Origin: Monosporascus cannonballus
Lineage: Eukaryota > Ascomycota > Sordariomycetes > Xylariales
NCBI GenBank assembly: GCA_004154925.1
Contig: QJNS01000260.1
Coordinates: 16,086-80,085 of the forward strand
Direction: 5' to 3'
Length of the DNA stretch: 64,000 nucleotides
Each line of letters begins with the position of its first letter. Within the stretch, counting starts at the first letter, position 1. Positions 1 to 11,572 of the stretch are shown piece after piece. Under the pieces are notes generated by a model. It was given only the letters and a program-made list of their open reading frames with translations, searched no databases and was not told the DNA's origin. A program made the position numbers and the translations under genes.

Positions 1-924
1 GCTTCCTCCGATTCGCCCGTGTTGTGTACCGTAACGTTGGAAATGGTGGCAACAAAACTGTGGTCGAAGCCCTACCTGGAAATTCCGTCCGAGTCACGGT
101 GACGATGGCACGGCCTTGGACCTTCCGTCCGGGTCAACACGCCTACTTATACATGCCGACAATCAGTTTCTGGCAATCGCATCCTTTCTCCGTTGCCTGG
201 AGTGAGGAGGCCGAGAACCTCGGGCCGGAAAAGCTCGTCATGAACCGACAGGACGTGCTAGCCATGCAAAAGACCAGCATGTCTTTCATCATTCGGGGGC
301 GAACGGGGATGACGAATACGCTCTACCAAAGAGCCGCCGCCAGCAATGAGGGGCGGATGACGACGACTTGCTGGGTTGAGGGACCGTACGGAGGAGAGCA
401 CGGAATGCACTCGTACGGCACTGTAATGCTTTTCGCCGGTGGCGTGGGTATCACACACGCTGTCCCGTACGTCAGGAACTTGGTGGCCGGCTATGCGAAC
501 GGGACGGTGGCTAGCCGGAAGGTCGTTCTGGTCTGGATCATCCAAAGTCCCGAACATCTCGAGTGGATTCGCCCTTGGATGACTGAGATCTTGGCCATGG
601 AGAAGCGAAGAGAAGTACTACGGATCTTGCTATTCATCAGCCGGCCGAGATCGACCAAGGAGATCCACAGCCCATCGTCTACGGTCCAGATGTTCCCCGG
701 AAGACCGAACATCGAAACCCTCCTCGCGATGGAGACGGAGCAACAGGTCGGCGCGATGGGAGTCACAGTATGCGGTCCCGGCGCTCTGAGTGATGAGGTT
801 CGCCAAGCTGTGCGACGGAGACAGCACTACCAGAGCATCGATTTCATCGAGGAGGCCTTCAGCTGGGTGAGTGTCTTGTGGCCCTTTCTCGGTGGGACAC
901 AGTTATGCTAACATGTCGCAGTAA
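1..924 (+). CDS. Ferric/cupric reductase, C-terminal part (partial)
   Basis: C-terminal FAD/NADPH half of an FRE-type ferric reductase; the heme-binding membrane part lies upstream of the window. Reading is open from base 3. Seen: an FAD-binding stretch ending in HPFSVAW (bases about 171-200), a nucleotide-binding loop GGVGITHAVPY (about 439-470), and the terminal CGPGALSDEVRQAVR motif followed by FIEEAFSW, the usual end of this family. The coding exon ends at 866; a 55 nt intron (867-921, GTGAGT...GCTAAC...CAG) separates it from the stop codon TAA at 922-924, so the last coding exon holds only the stop. Known role of the family: plasma-membrane reduction of Fe(III) or Cu(II) with NADPH before uptake. 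Which metal is served cannot be told from this part. Confidence 0.9.
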
Positions 925-2490
925 TCACCCCCGCTGCCTCTTAATGAACATCGACACGCATTTCGGAACGATGATGAACCTATAGGATAGCATGTTAGAT
1001 GAAAACCCCCCCTGTGTGTGTTGCATATTCTTTGTTGTAGATATTACCTCGCGCGTCGTCACGGCCGCAAGAGTGGCATACTCCTGTACATAATACTGGC
1101 ATCTGAGCTTATATGGCCCAAGCCGCGATGGTCCGACCCTGGGAGTTAGGGCATAGGCAATTGTTACATATTCTGCGTGAATTACCTAGACCAATTGGCC
1201 TCGATCTCGTGGTTGCGGTAGCCGCCCTACTACTGCTATCGTCTTTGAGCTTAACCTTCGTAGTTATATCTGAGCCCTCGATGCCAACTGGTGCGGGTAG
1301 CTTGGTACTTTCTAGGCGTTGATATATATGTTTGTTCCAATGGATGATGGAAAAAGAAGGGCTGGCTGAGGAAAAGTAGAAAAGGAATCCATGTGAGCCA
1401 GACCAACGCGGCGACCCGGCCCGCCCTCCTCTATCATTAAGAGGCTCGGATACCCCAGGTTCGTACCCCCTTTGTATAGATGCGCAGGCGCTCTCGGGCG
1501 TCCGCAAGTACAGAGTAGTTCTATCCGCGCAGAGAAGTATCATACAGGGCGTTCATAAGTAGAGTAGGGGTAGCTTTGCGCGAGCTCGCGTTGCACGGCA
1601 GCCTGCGGTCATTGATGGAGTTGAAGCTTTGCTACCCATGTATTTTCTTGGCTGCGATTGCTCACTTGTGCTGTAAGCCAACCACGTTTAATCCTGTCGG
1701 GTTTGCGAAGGAGCGTAACAATCTGGGCAAACCAGGCTTTTCTCTTTTTCTCTCGTGTATGCTATGTGCACGATGCGTGTGGCGTATAAACCTCCGAATA
1801 AGGAGTTTGATGCGTGCCGATACGGGGTTGCAAAGAATAATCGCTGAGGTGTTACAGTAGAGGTAGGTATTAATTACTAGGTACACTTTAAATACTTAGT
1901 AGATCACCTATCAAGTACTATGATGTCAAGTCCATAGTCCCGCAGTAGGCCTACTCTCAGCACTGTGGGCGGGTGGGCAGGCTACCCCGCCATAGTGATA
2001 GCCACTATCGGTATGCCGGAAATAGCGTCAGGCAGGCTCGCTCAAGTGACCCGGCTGGTGCAACTGCTTTAAGTTGCCTTGCATGGACATGGGAGACTCT
2101 CTGCTCATCCTTTCTTCTCGCCCTTAACTTAACAGATGACCAGCATCACCATCCCAAGTTCCGTGTCATCTTCCCAACACTTGCAAAGTTTATTTCTTCG
2201 GATTCTACATCCATATGTCTCGAAATCCGCGTAACTGATCTTCAGTTTTACTTACTGCTTAGGGACTTGGGAGTTCTTATCGGGAGCAGAGGAGCTGCTC
2301 TCTCTCTCTACCTCTCTACCTCTCCAAGTGGTTTGTTGAGTGACAATCAACTCACATCTCGCCTCTCAAACGCGAGACAGGAGCCTCCACATACCAAACA
2401 GAGCATACCTTTAATACCATTTCCCATCCCGCCCCTCGTTTCTTTTCTAGCCCTTCCACCCCATTCGCAAACCATAGGAGTACCGCTACG
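925..2490. other. Intergenic region with Yippee-gene leader
   Basis: No gene supported. It holds the 3' side of the ferric reductase gene and, at about 2,300-2,330, a CT-rich tract (TCTCTCTCTACCTCTC) typical of fungal promoters and leaders, just upstream of the Yippee start. Open frames here have no recognisable composition. Confidence 0.6.
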
Positions 2491-3038
2491 ATGGGTCTAG
2501 CATACAACACGTATCTTAGTAGCCATAGGATCTATGGGTGCAAGAACTGCAAGGCGCACCTGGCGAACCACGACGACATCATAAGCCGAGTAAGACAACC
2601 AACCCACCCTCGTTATCTCCATTCCCCACAACGTCCGTCCGTACCTCTCCCTCGTCACCATATCCTAGCCACCTTCCATGGCTGCCTACCAACTCACCTG
2701 CCTATCCTCCTGTCTAGCATGCCTGCTTTCTTTAACTACCGCGATGGCGATGGGTCCGATTGATGGCTAATCATAGGACCGCCCGGTCTTTTCCCCACCG
2801 ACAGAACTTCCGCGGCCAGCACGGTAAGGCCTACCTCTTCAACAGCGTAGTCAACATCGAGGCCGGCGAGCCCTCGGAGCGCAGCATGACGACAGGCCGA
2901 CACATAGTCCGTGACATCACCTGCAAGCAGTGCAAAGAGACGGTTGGCTGGAAGTACGACAAGGCGTACGAGTCGAGCGAGAAGTACAAGGAGGGCAAGT
3001 TCATCCTCGAGGCCGAGCTCCTCTGCCAGGTCAGCTAG
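2491..3038 (+). CDS. Yippee family zinc-binding protein
   Basis: Two exons, 2491-2589 and 2805-3038, joined across a 215 nt intron with phase 0 ends (CGA|GTAAGA ... ACAG|AAC), giving 110 residues, the normal Yippee length. The zinc ligands are C17-x2-C20 and C73-x2-C76, i.e. the diagnostic C-x2-C-x52-C-x2-C spacing. Family landmarks present are YGCKNCKAHLA, NFRGQHGKAYLF, MTTGRHIVRDI and VGWKYDKAYE. Yippee proteins (Moh1 in budding yeast) are small conserved zinc-fold proteins whose molecular job is poorly defined; in yeast and animals they have been linked to survival, stress and ubiquitin-ligase complexes. The intron is longer than others in the window; CTAAT at about 2766 could be its branch site. 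Confidence 0.95.
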
Positions 3039-5459
3039 ACGATCGGATCGATCGATAGGACGCACGCGCGATCGGACGGATGGGTAGCCTGCGGGCCTGC
3101 GTGTATGCGTAGCGTGGCCGGTGGGTTCGCGGCGAAACATGTGCGTCGGTTGCGTTTTCTGAGTGATGCCCACAGCCCTCGGCCAAGCCCATGATGTTGA
3201 GGGGACGGCTGGGGGAGAAGGCGTAAGGGTGTTTTTTATTTGCATTGCTTTGGCGTTCCCGCGTAGGCGACTAAATTTGAAGGGTTCATATAGGATGGGT
3301 CATGTGACGATTGCACAGGGACATTTATCACGGCGTCCGATGAGTGGACGGGGTCATCGGGCAGGCTTGCGGGGCCCTTTACCGCCTGGGCTCTCACGTC
3401 AACGAAACGACAAGGGATCAGGGGATCCCGGGACTAGATAGAGCCGGGCTTGTCCTCGATGGCCGGACACAGACGCACTATCGTTCTCATATCAGTACCC
3501 AGACAATCGAAATGCTAAATTACTTCACTTCCTTGCCGATGCCCGACGCAGCATCGTGATTGCCGGGGAGAGCCACGCAAGGCCGTTACCGTACCACAAG
3601 CCGTGAACCGCGTGCTAACTTGGAGTTTGGGGGGTATGCTAGTCAGCTGGAATTCCGTCGATAAGAGTCAAAGACGGAAGGGATGCCCGGCTAGTTCTAC
3701 GTTGTGCCGTGAAACGTAGCGTGGGGGTGTGCAAGGAGATGATCTTCTCACGATTACTGTCAGATATACTTGTTCGTACGTTCCGCGTCTGTTCAACCTA
3801 AGTTAGGCCGGTAGTGTGGTGGCAGGATCAGGGGTGGTCTCAATCGCCTAATGGCATCGGCAATACACCTCGGCCAAGGGATGTCTGTACATTTTACGGC
3901 GGTATCAACACAGCCAGTGTTCTCTGCACCACAGTCCAGTTTGCAAGTCTTGCAGTGGCCCCGTCCCTTTCCAGCGGCACGAAGAGAAGGAACGCCAATC
4001 TTCCTATTACGGGAAAGCAGGCCACCCACATGATGGATTCTGTTTCTTACTAGACTACGGAGTTAGGTGGTCTCTGGCCGTAGGTGAACTTTGAAATGGC
4101 GCCCCCTCGTCCCTTGAGTCATTCCGGCTTGAATGTTACGCGCCCCTCCTCTTCCTCTCGTCTCCGTTGCCTACCTGTGCCTCTTGTCTCCGTGCCGTGG
4201 AGGCCCCCTCCCTCTCCCCCGTCGTTTCCCCAACGAACACCGGCCAGCGCATGTCTAGCTAGGCGTCCCATGATGCCCGTGTGTTTGGTCGGAGCCCGAG
4301 GGGTGCTGTTGATCAGGCGGAATGGGAATACAGGCCGTTTGGAAATAGGGGGTTAGGTGTCGGGATGGGTTTGCAGCCGACGGACCAGCCTCTCCCTGTC
4401 TCGGCTCCCACATGAATCGGGCTGCGCAGTATCCAGAAAACCCCCGGCGAATACCGAGGAAGCGGCTTGCACGCGGTAGGCTGTCTACTCCCCCTAAGAC
4501 CCTCGCAGGGACAGCCTAGGTGGATTACACTGCGCCGGCTAACATGGCAAGTATTCCCAGGGTCTCACAGCAGAGACGATATATAACAGTAGAAGAGCAC
4601 CAGGCGGAGATTCCGCGAAGGGGGCCCCCACGAGGGCGCGCGAGGATGGAGCAGCGGCGGCAGCAAGCAAGCGTGCCGACTCTAGCGCGGACAGACAGGA
4701 CCATGTGGCCGGCGCCATTCCCCCGTCCTCCGGCCTTTCCTCGACGAGACGGACTCCCTTGACGGCTCGAGACCCGGACCTTCGCATTCGGACCTGTCCT
4801 TGCACGAAGTTTCCTATCTTGACCTTTCTGCCCCCTTCTTTACCGAACCGCCTTCTCCCGTGGACGTTCTAGATCTTTAAGCCCTCCAAGTGTCCTAACC
4901 GGGGAATAGTAGTAGACAAGAATGCGCGTAATAGGCGTCTGCATAGTCTCGTAACTCAGGATTCGACTCCTTTCCGCAAGGCCTATGCTCCTTCAGCCTT
5001 ATGGGCCTTCTGAGCATGTAGTTAGGACGTCAAAAGGATGCTTTGTTGCTAGGTTAGAAGAGTCTGCTCCCCTAAAAGCATGACGACTGGTTTAAACAAG
5101 GATGTTTCGAGGAGACGAAGGATAGCTATAAGACCTCCTAAGAGTTCGAGGACAGTCCCTTATGGACCGAATATATTTACAAGTGCATTCTAGTTGTTGA
5201 AAGTGTATATAAGACATAAGAGTCCGCCCCGAGAGTGACGCCGCACTGGTAGATAGCAGAAAAAAAAAACGCAGGAAACCATGCGTATACAAGGGATTCC
5301 CAAAGACCCCACGCAGCCCAACGCCGAAATATATTGAGAACCGAACCACCAAAAACATCTAGACGAAGCACCAACTGCCCTATATGCATCCAACGCCTCA
5401 TTTGTACGCGTATTTGTGTGCGGGCGTTGCAAAATATGAAATTATCGAGCGGGCTCCAA
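3039..5459. other. Intergenic region, no gene seen
   Basis: 2.4 kb between the ends of the Yippee gene (+) and the SLC35F6-like gene (-), so it should carry both 3' untranslated regions. Short open frames on both strands show no family signature, repeated motif or consistent splice structure. No tRNA-like or repeat structure was recognised. Confidence 0.5.
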
Positions 5460-6921
5460 CTACATATGCTCGACGGGCTCTGCGGGAAGCAGTTCCTCGA
5501 CCTCTTCCCTCGGCTTGAGGAAGTCGAAGGGCGGCTGAACGATGCCGTTGAAGAGGAAGGTGAAGTAGACGAGGAGCGCGAAGCCCACGACCTGCAGCCA
5601 CTTGAACGTCTCCCAGCCGAGGCCCAGGGAGACGATCCAGATGAACAGGGTCCGGCAGGTGTCGATGGTCGAGCGAGAAGTCGCGCTGACGCTGCGGGTG
5701 ACGGAGAGGCCGAAGAAGTTGAATCCCCTGCAGGCCGCGTTAGTAAGAGGGTAGCGAGAATGTCCGGGCTGGCGGCGATGGAGAGAAAACGTACCCGATG
5801 CTGACCATGATGAGCAAGCTGGAGATCCAGACTGCGTTGTACTCGGTCATCTGGCGGAAGCCCTCGGCCATGTCAAACATGCCGTAACGACCTTGCTCAC
5901 TCATCCCGACGGTCACGTGCAGAATCAGCATGGCGATCAAGGTGACAGCGAGGCCGAACAGGCCCTCCCAGCCCACGACTTCCAGGGGCTCGATACTGGA
6001 ACGCTCGAGGAGGTACTCCTCTAGCACGAACTGCGTGGCCGTGAAGATTTGGGCCCCCGCGATCAGCAGGACGCCGATAATAGCACGCAAGGCCTCAGCG
6101 CCGATCTCTTCAGCCACTAGGCCGGCGAGCGTATCAGACTTGACCTTAGAATCAGGCCATATAGCGCCGGCGAGGCCAACCAGCCCAACGCCCAGCACGA
6201 CGCCCACGAGGGAGACCCACTGGAACAGATACAGCTTCCGCTTCAGGAACAAGACGCTGAACATGCCGACGAATAGCACCAGCGCGCCCCGGGTCATCTG
6301 GTATATGGACGCGGCAACCATAAGCAGGCCGGCGTTCATGAGGGTCGTCCCGCAGATGTCGGCGATGGCGGGGAGCGAAAGCAGAAGGATGCCGAACCCC
6401 CTGAGGAGGCCGTCGGGGACGCCGGGCTTGGTATCTGGGTTGCCGATCAGAGGGCGCACGGAGCTGACACTCGCGGCATCGGCGTCGGCGTCGTCGTCGT
6501 CGGCAGTGTTGTTGACGGGCTCGTATCCGGACTGTCGCTTGTTGGCGTAGCGGCGGTATAGGTCGAGGAGCCCGACGACGAGCCAACACCCGGATTCGCC
6601 GACGAACATCTGCGCGGTCTGCAGCACGGGCTGCTCGAAGTGTTTTCGCTTCTCCGGATCCGGGTCGTCGCAGTCCCGGACGCACTGGTTGTCCTGGAGG
6701 TGAAGACCGGGTTAGCTCGCTGATGCAAGGTAACCGCGGAAGGGACTCATGGGGGGAGAAGTGGCATACTTGGTACTTCGTCAATAGCGTATTACATACT
6801 CCTGTAACCAACATCTAAATTGGTCAGATCAGTTCACTACCAAGGCATGCCCATAAGCCTAAGGACTGGAGTTAATACGTACCATGGCGACGAGGAACGG
6901 GATCACGGCCTTCGACGCCAT
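5460..6921 (-). CDS. SLC35F6-like drug/metabolite-superfamily transporter
   Basis: Four exons on the minus strand: 6921-6883, 6814-6770, 6693-5795 and 5727-5460; introns of 68, 76 and 67 nt all have GT-AG ends and the last shows a TTACTAAC branch site. The joined protein is 416 residues. Exon 1 and 2 give an N-terminal membrane segment (MASKAVIPFLVAM then LVTGVCNTLLTKYQ), followed by DNQCVRDCDDPDPEKRKHFE, QPVLQTAQMFVGE, an acidic loop encoded by a run of GAC codons, and about nine further hydrophobic segments. The final exon carries FNFFGLSVTRSVSATSRST and WETFKWLQVVGF, typical of the SLC35F6/EamA-like group. Human SLC35F6 is about 370 residues and lysosomal or mitochondrial; fungal homologues are annotated as nucleotide-sugar-type or DUF6 transporters with unknown substrate. 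The acidic insert makes this copy slightly long. Confidence 0.9.
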
Positions 6922-8060
6922 CTTGAATCGCGTTTACCGGCTGGCCGGAGCGGGTGGTGGAATGACGACGACGACGTGGGAGATAAGCGAGGTGATCACG
7001 GTCGCGGGTTCCAAAGCTAGCAAAACGAAGAGGAATAGGAGGAGTAGTGACTTCGTGGAACGTCTATTGCGCTAGGTATAGAATATGTCGACCGGAACCG
7101 CAGCTCCCGTCTTGTAGAAAGCCAGAGAGGAACACGAAGCTCCAGGTTTGGTACGGCCTTTATAGGATCAGTTGACGTTGGAACTCGGGGATGATCACAC
7201 TAATAAGGCGCCCATCCTTAGAGCTTTGATAAGCGCGATAAAGGTCCCTAAGGGACCCCTGAATAATGGAATCCGGGGGGTTTAGTGGGTCAGACGACTA
7301 AGCATTGGGTATCGCATGTCGGGTACCGGTATGTAGTATAGACTAGTGGACCTCTTCCACTAAGAGTCCTAACTAAATCTCCACTTGTGGACACGATGGC
7401 TGCGTCTACTATGGATATTAACCAGATCTCGTGGACACGCAGGATATGGCATATGTCGGGAGGTACGCCTTTATTCGGATGTTACCTACTACCTCCCTAC
7501 CTAGGAGGTACCTAGGTAGGTAGGGACATGATAGCAACAATCTCTTTAGGACCCCAGTATTGGGCCGTGTAGTGTTGTACTACACTTTATATGTAGGTAA
7601 GTGCACACATAATTCCCACTTCTGCTTATCGTGAAGCCTACTATGAATATACCACCTCAAGGAGTAGGTACGGGCTAGAAACCACCACTACTCTAGCTGA
7701 ATAGGTATAATTGCTTACTGATAACAGGCCGTTCCAGAACTCGGGCGCAGTTCATATAACTTACCTGGGGTCAAAACGATATATTTGTATTCCTTCGTAT
7801 AGCCACTTATACATATATGATGACTCGGGGCCTCCATATCTCTTATATTATATGCATGAGGACTGATAATCATTACAACAATCGTACGAAGAAATCAAAC
7901 GCCATCCAACCAAACACCTGCTTGCCTGGTACGCATCAAGAGATGTATTCTATTACCTAATAACACCTGTTTGCTGCTACCTATCAGAAGATGTACTTTA
8001 TCACCCAATAATCAATGCTTATGCCACGGCCAGTCCCACACGAGTCATCGCGCGTGGTTC
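6922..8060. other. Intergenic region with hairpin-forming TAGGTA repeats
   Basis: 1.1 kb promoter side of the SLC35F6-like gene and terminator side of the DUF2985 gene. No gene recognised. At 7496-7505 and 7511-7520 a 10 bp perfect inverted repeat (CCTACCTAGG / CCTAGGTAGG, 5 nt loop) sits in a run of TAGGTA-type motifs. Confidence 0.5.
7496..7520. repeat. Inverted repeat, 10 bp arms, 5 nt loop
   Basis: CCTACCTAGG, then AGGTA, then CCTAGGTAGG: a perfect stem that extends imperfectly on both sides. It belongs to a TACCTA/TAGGTA motif seen repeatedly in other intergenic stretches of the window. Function unknown. Confidence 0.7.
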
Positions 8061-9194
8061 CTACACATCAGCAAACCTCTCCTTCTCGGATCTCCTAAAC
8101 CAGCTACGACCCTGCTTCTTGTTCTTCTTCGCAGCTTCGGCAGCCGGATCCTTGTCCCCGTAGTTGTTGTAGTGTGTGATTCCCAGTTGCTTATCCCGAG
8201 CCAGTCGCTCGTGGTCCATCTTTGTCAGGGGCACGCCTTCGACCTTCTTAACAGCCTTGCCCTCGGCACCCATCAAGATGCCGGCGGCGCAGCCAACGAC
8301 ACACGCAAGACAGACGAAGAAGCCCGTCGACCACGAAGGACGAGTGTATCGGTCCATGGCCCACATGAAGGCACATAGGCAGACCTGAAATACAGTGTTG
8401 GAAAGCTGAAGCCAGACAACGTAGTCCATCTGCCGCAGCCTAGTTGGAGGCGCTCGTTCACCAGTAAGCGGAGCGTCGGGTATCGCCTCTAACGGATACG
8501 GCACCTTGTCGGCATCGAACGTGCCGACCGCCTCCTCAATGTTTTTCGGGCCAAGGTGCGGAGGCAGAGTCTCCGACCCATCGAGACGAAACCAGCCACG
8601 ATGAATTGCTGCAAGACGTCGCAGCGCCAAGCGGTCCTTTCCATAACGATACTTGAACAAATAATAAGCGTCGCGAAACCGCCATGGTGCGAGTCCCAGC
8701 CCAGTGACACAGAACAGCGCGTTCAAGATCTGCGAGTCCGTTTCTATCCATATTCGCCGAGGGGAGTCGATGTGGTTGCAGTCGCCGTCTAAGCACATGG
8801 CCGGCGCAGCGTTGCAAAGCAAGAGAAAGAGCATGCCGCCCCATGCGACGACGTTGAGCGAGTAGATGGTAAGGAAGAAGCCGAAGCCGGTATTATAGAA
8901 TTCCCAGAATGAAACCAGGCCCATCTGGATCTGTTCTTTCACGGTGTACTTCGGGGGGAAATGGTAGCCGTTTGCATATTCGCGAGCCTGTACATCGGCG
9001 GCGGCGGCGTGGGTGAAGAGGGCGGAGCCAACACTCTCCTGAGGCTGAGGTTGCGGGACGGGAGCGCGTTGGTTGAGGCCAATAGTGCCGTCATGTTGGG
9101 TTGTCGACGAGGAGCCCCTTGCGACATCGGCACTGTCTTCTCGTTCGTGTTTTAAGGAAGTCATCGATGATGATTCCACCAGATCGTAGGACAT
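8061..9194 (-). CDS. DUF2985 (PLAC8-like) membrane protein
   Basis: Single-exon gene of 377 residues. The first 75 residues are polar and low in complexity (SSSTTQHD, PQPQPQ), then VKEQIQMGLVSFWEFYNTGFG leads into a hydrophobic segment at about 106-130. The family core follows: SPRRIWIETDSQILNALFCV (144-163) and GLGLAPWRFRDAYYL (165-179). Two more membrane segments lie at about 258-280 and 289-309, and the tail is basic with KK and RR runs. DUF2985 proteins are fungal, have four membrane spans and no established biochemical role; some database entries carry misleading enzyme names by transfer. The start at 9194 puts the polar N-terminus in frame; no intron is needed. Confidence 0.85.
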   Translation of the reverse strand: MSYDLVESSSMTSLKHEREDSADVARGSSSTTQHDGTIGLNQRAPVPQPQPQESVGSALFTHAAAADVQAREYANGYHFPPKYTVKEQIQMGLVSFWEFYNTGFGFFLTIYSLNVVAWGGMLFLLLCNAAPAMCLDGDCNHIDSPRRIWIETDSQILNALFCVTGLGLAPWRFRDAYYLFKYRYGKDRLALRRLAAIHRGWFRLDGSETLPPHLGPKNIEEAVGTFDADKVPYPLEAIPDAPLTGERAPPTRLRQMDYVVWLQLSNTVFQVCLCAFMWAMDRYTRPSWSTGFFVCLACVVGCAAGILMGAEGKAVKKVEGVPLTKMDHERLARDKQLGITHYNNYGDKDPAAEAAKKNKKQGRSWFRRSEKERFADV

Positions 9195-11131
9195 CTTAAT
9201 AAGCGATGACCCTACCGGCTCCGTGAGCCGCCTCGATTGCAGACGTTATTTACGAAACCGGCCGACGTTGAATCGGAAATACGAGACCGACTTGAGAATA
9301 CGAGAGAAAATTCGTGGATCGACGTTTGTCGTGGGTGCGGACGAAAACAGGATTGGCGATGTTGGCTCACGTGTGTCAAATAATGACAAGGCGTGGCGTT
9401 GATTAGGTTAGAGTTGTATCCAAGAGTATTTGACTCGGAACTGAATGAACTTTGTATGAGTCTATCCGTTTTGGTTCAATTGAAATAACAGGAAACAGGA
9501 CCGATGCACGTTCGAGTTGAAAGGACTACTAAGGCAAAAGGAGAGAGAGTCGCTGAGTGATGCGGATGCTTGAAAGGATTGAAGGAACGGCAACACTGAG
9601 CGGGGAGGACACGGAATATACCGATATCCGTACGTCAATTAACTCCAGCAACAAATATAAACTGTTATGTAATTAGACGCTGGTAACTCTGCCTAGCACC
9701 AACCTGATCCGTAAGTACGACGAATTTCGTCGACAAAAGCTTCAAGGGTGGTAAACAGAGCGATTAACTGCCGGACTACCTAACCCCAGACTTCTCGGAT
9801 ATGCGTCGTATGCATTTTTAAACGGGCCGTATCGTATACGGGTATTGTACCGTACCTTGCAATAGAAACGGGACTTATTCGCGCCGCGAGGTTTCGTACT
9901 TCCCTTAGCCTCTATAGGACTCACAGTATCATAACCTAAAGTCTTAGATGCCTGCGTAGGTGTATGTAAGTAGGCATAGCCGGGTCATGTTAGGGCGATG
10001 GCTGCAACGACGATCTTATAATATATATCTGCCTCGGCAGGATAGGACATACGGTATTTTATGGCCAATGTCTTTGGCGTCCGTACCGTATTGTCGGAGT
10101 TCTGGATACGAAGATACGACGGCCTCAGAGGAAAGGCAAGGGCTAGAATCGCTAAAAAGGGGCTGAGAGGTGGCTAAGTAAAGATATTCCCCATTTCTTC
10201 CTGGCAGTCGACTTGTCTAGACACTCCATCCCCGTTATTTAAGCTTAAGCGCTCATTTGATCTCTCGTTACATATTCACGTATGCACTTCGTACTTCGTA
10301 GAAAAGAAACAGAACAACCAGTTATTGCAAGTTTCAACATCCGTTTCATGTGACGCCGGAAAACCTCAACGCATGGTTTGCGGGCGCCAGCCATGAATTA
10401 GATCAGCACCAGCCGGCCGCCAAGATCCAGCTTACATCACAAGGGTCTTCATCTGTCGCTGCTGGGCTGGGCATAAGCTGCCATGATTAGTCGATTTCAT
10501 TCTACATCCTAGGTATCTACGTTGTTAGGGGCTGACATGATTCTCACATTACCCACGCCATTATCCAGATTGTGTTCGGCATGACATCGTCCATATAATC
10601 AGTAGCACCTAGCGAGATTATGAGACGTGCTACATGCTCATTTTACGTAGTATTATGCTGGTCCCTCTTAGGCCTCGCTAGGTCAGGCCGGATCGGTTGT
10701 CCATCCCGATACGCAAGCTTTTCATAGGTCCGGCGCTACTAGCACTGCCCGCATGACGGAGTGGGAGCCGCTAGAGGCATGTTAACTCGACCAGGCGATA
10801 CGCACGTCGACGAGCCCGCAGGGCTAGTTATTATTTCTCAAAGTCTTTAAAACAAAAGATGTTGTTGAACACCTCACACACTTATAAGCTCGCGGTGGGG
10901 ATGCACAGGCTAAGCTTAGCGTTATACTCAACTAGGGATAAAGTGCCAATACACACCGCCTTCGATATCTGTTAATGTACCATTCACATGCATGCCCATC
11001 GATTGGTAGCCCGCATGGGTGGCCAAAAAGGTTCGTCTGTGTATCTCTATTAGCGAACATCTCAGGAGCAACAATCTTCCAACCCTTCTATTTCATTAAT
11101 ATTTCTCCTCCTTCCGCGTGAGATAGTCGCA
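9195..11131. other. Intergenic region, divergent promoters
   Basis: 1.9 kb between the divergently transcribed DUF2985 (-) and SEN15 (+) genes, so it should hold both promoters. I see no gene, RNA gene or clear repeat. TAGGTA-type motifs occur near 9,957-9,974. Confidence 0.5.
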
Positions 11132-11566
11132 ATGGCAGGGACTGGTCCTGCTGGAGAGCTTGCTAGCACGGTTCTAGAGAACCTACAATATCAACATGAC
11201 TGGACTGAGCTGAAGATCCATACACATTCACTTACGGATCAGTCACCTCTGCCGCGCCCTTTGATTTCGGGTCTGCCGCCGCGCCGCCTGTACCTACATC
11301 CAGATGACCAGATTGAGCTGCTCAAGACTCACCGGAATCTGGACGAGGCTATCCCAGAAACACCCGAGGTGGAATGGGTACTGCCGACTCATCTAGCTGA
11401 GAAATGGACCCTCAGATCATTTGCAAGAGTCTTCGATTCTATGCAACCGCAGACCCCACCCTCTGGGGGTCGTCCCAAGAGGCTGGTACTAGCTACAGTG
11501 CATGACGATTCTACAATCGTCTATTACCTGATGCACGATGGCATCGTCAAACCTCGACAGAATTGA
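11132..11566 (+). CDS. SEN15: tRNA-splicing endonuclease subunit Sen15
   Basis: Single-exon, 144 residues. The C-terminal half matches the Sen15 fold: LYLHPDDQ, EWVLPTHLAEKWTLRSFA, then KRLVLATVHDDSTIVYYLMHDG and the conserved terminal VKPRQN. In the family Sen15 is a small structural subunit of the heterotetrameric Sen2-Sen34-Sen15-Sen54 nuclease that cuts introns from pre-tRNAs; it pairs with Sen34 and has no catalytic residues of its own, and none are seen here. The start at 11132 follows an A-rich, purine leader and gives the family's usual length. The stop at 11564-11566 lies 6 bp from the stop codon of the convergent alcohol dehydrogenase gene, so the two transcripts must overlap at their 3' ends. 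Confidence 0.92.
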   Translation: MAGTGPAGELASTVLENLQYQHDWTELKIHTHSLTDQSPLPRPLISGLPPRRLYLHPDDQIELLKTHRNLDEAIPETPEVEWVLPTHLAEKWTLRSFARVFDSMQPQTPPSGGRPKRLVLATVHDDSTIVYYLMHDGIVKPRQN

Positions 11567-11572
11567 GCCTTT

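Noticed and set aside
1973..2500. 175-codon plus-strand frame upstream of Yippee
   Set aside because: Low-complexity, no domain, ends 10 bases into the Yippee start in another frame; better explained as promoter and leader.
5930..6550. 206-codon plus-strand frame
   Set aside because: Antisense of the SLC35F6-like exon, Ser/Arg/Pro-rich shadow.
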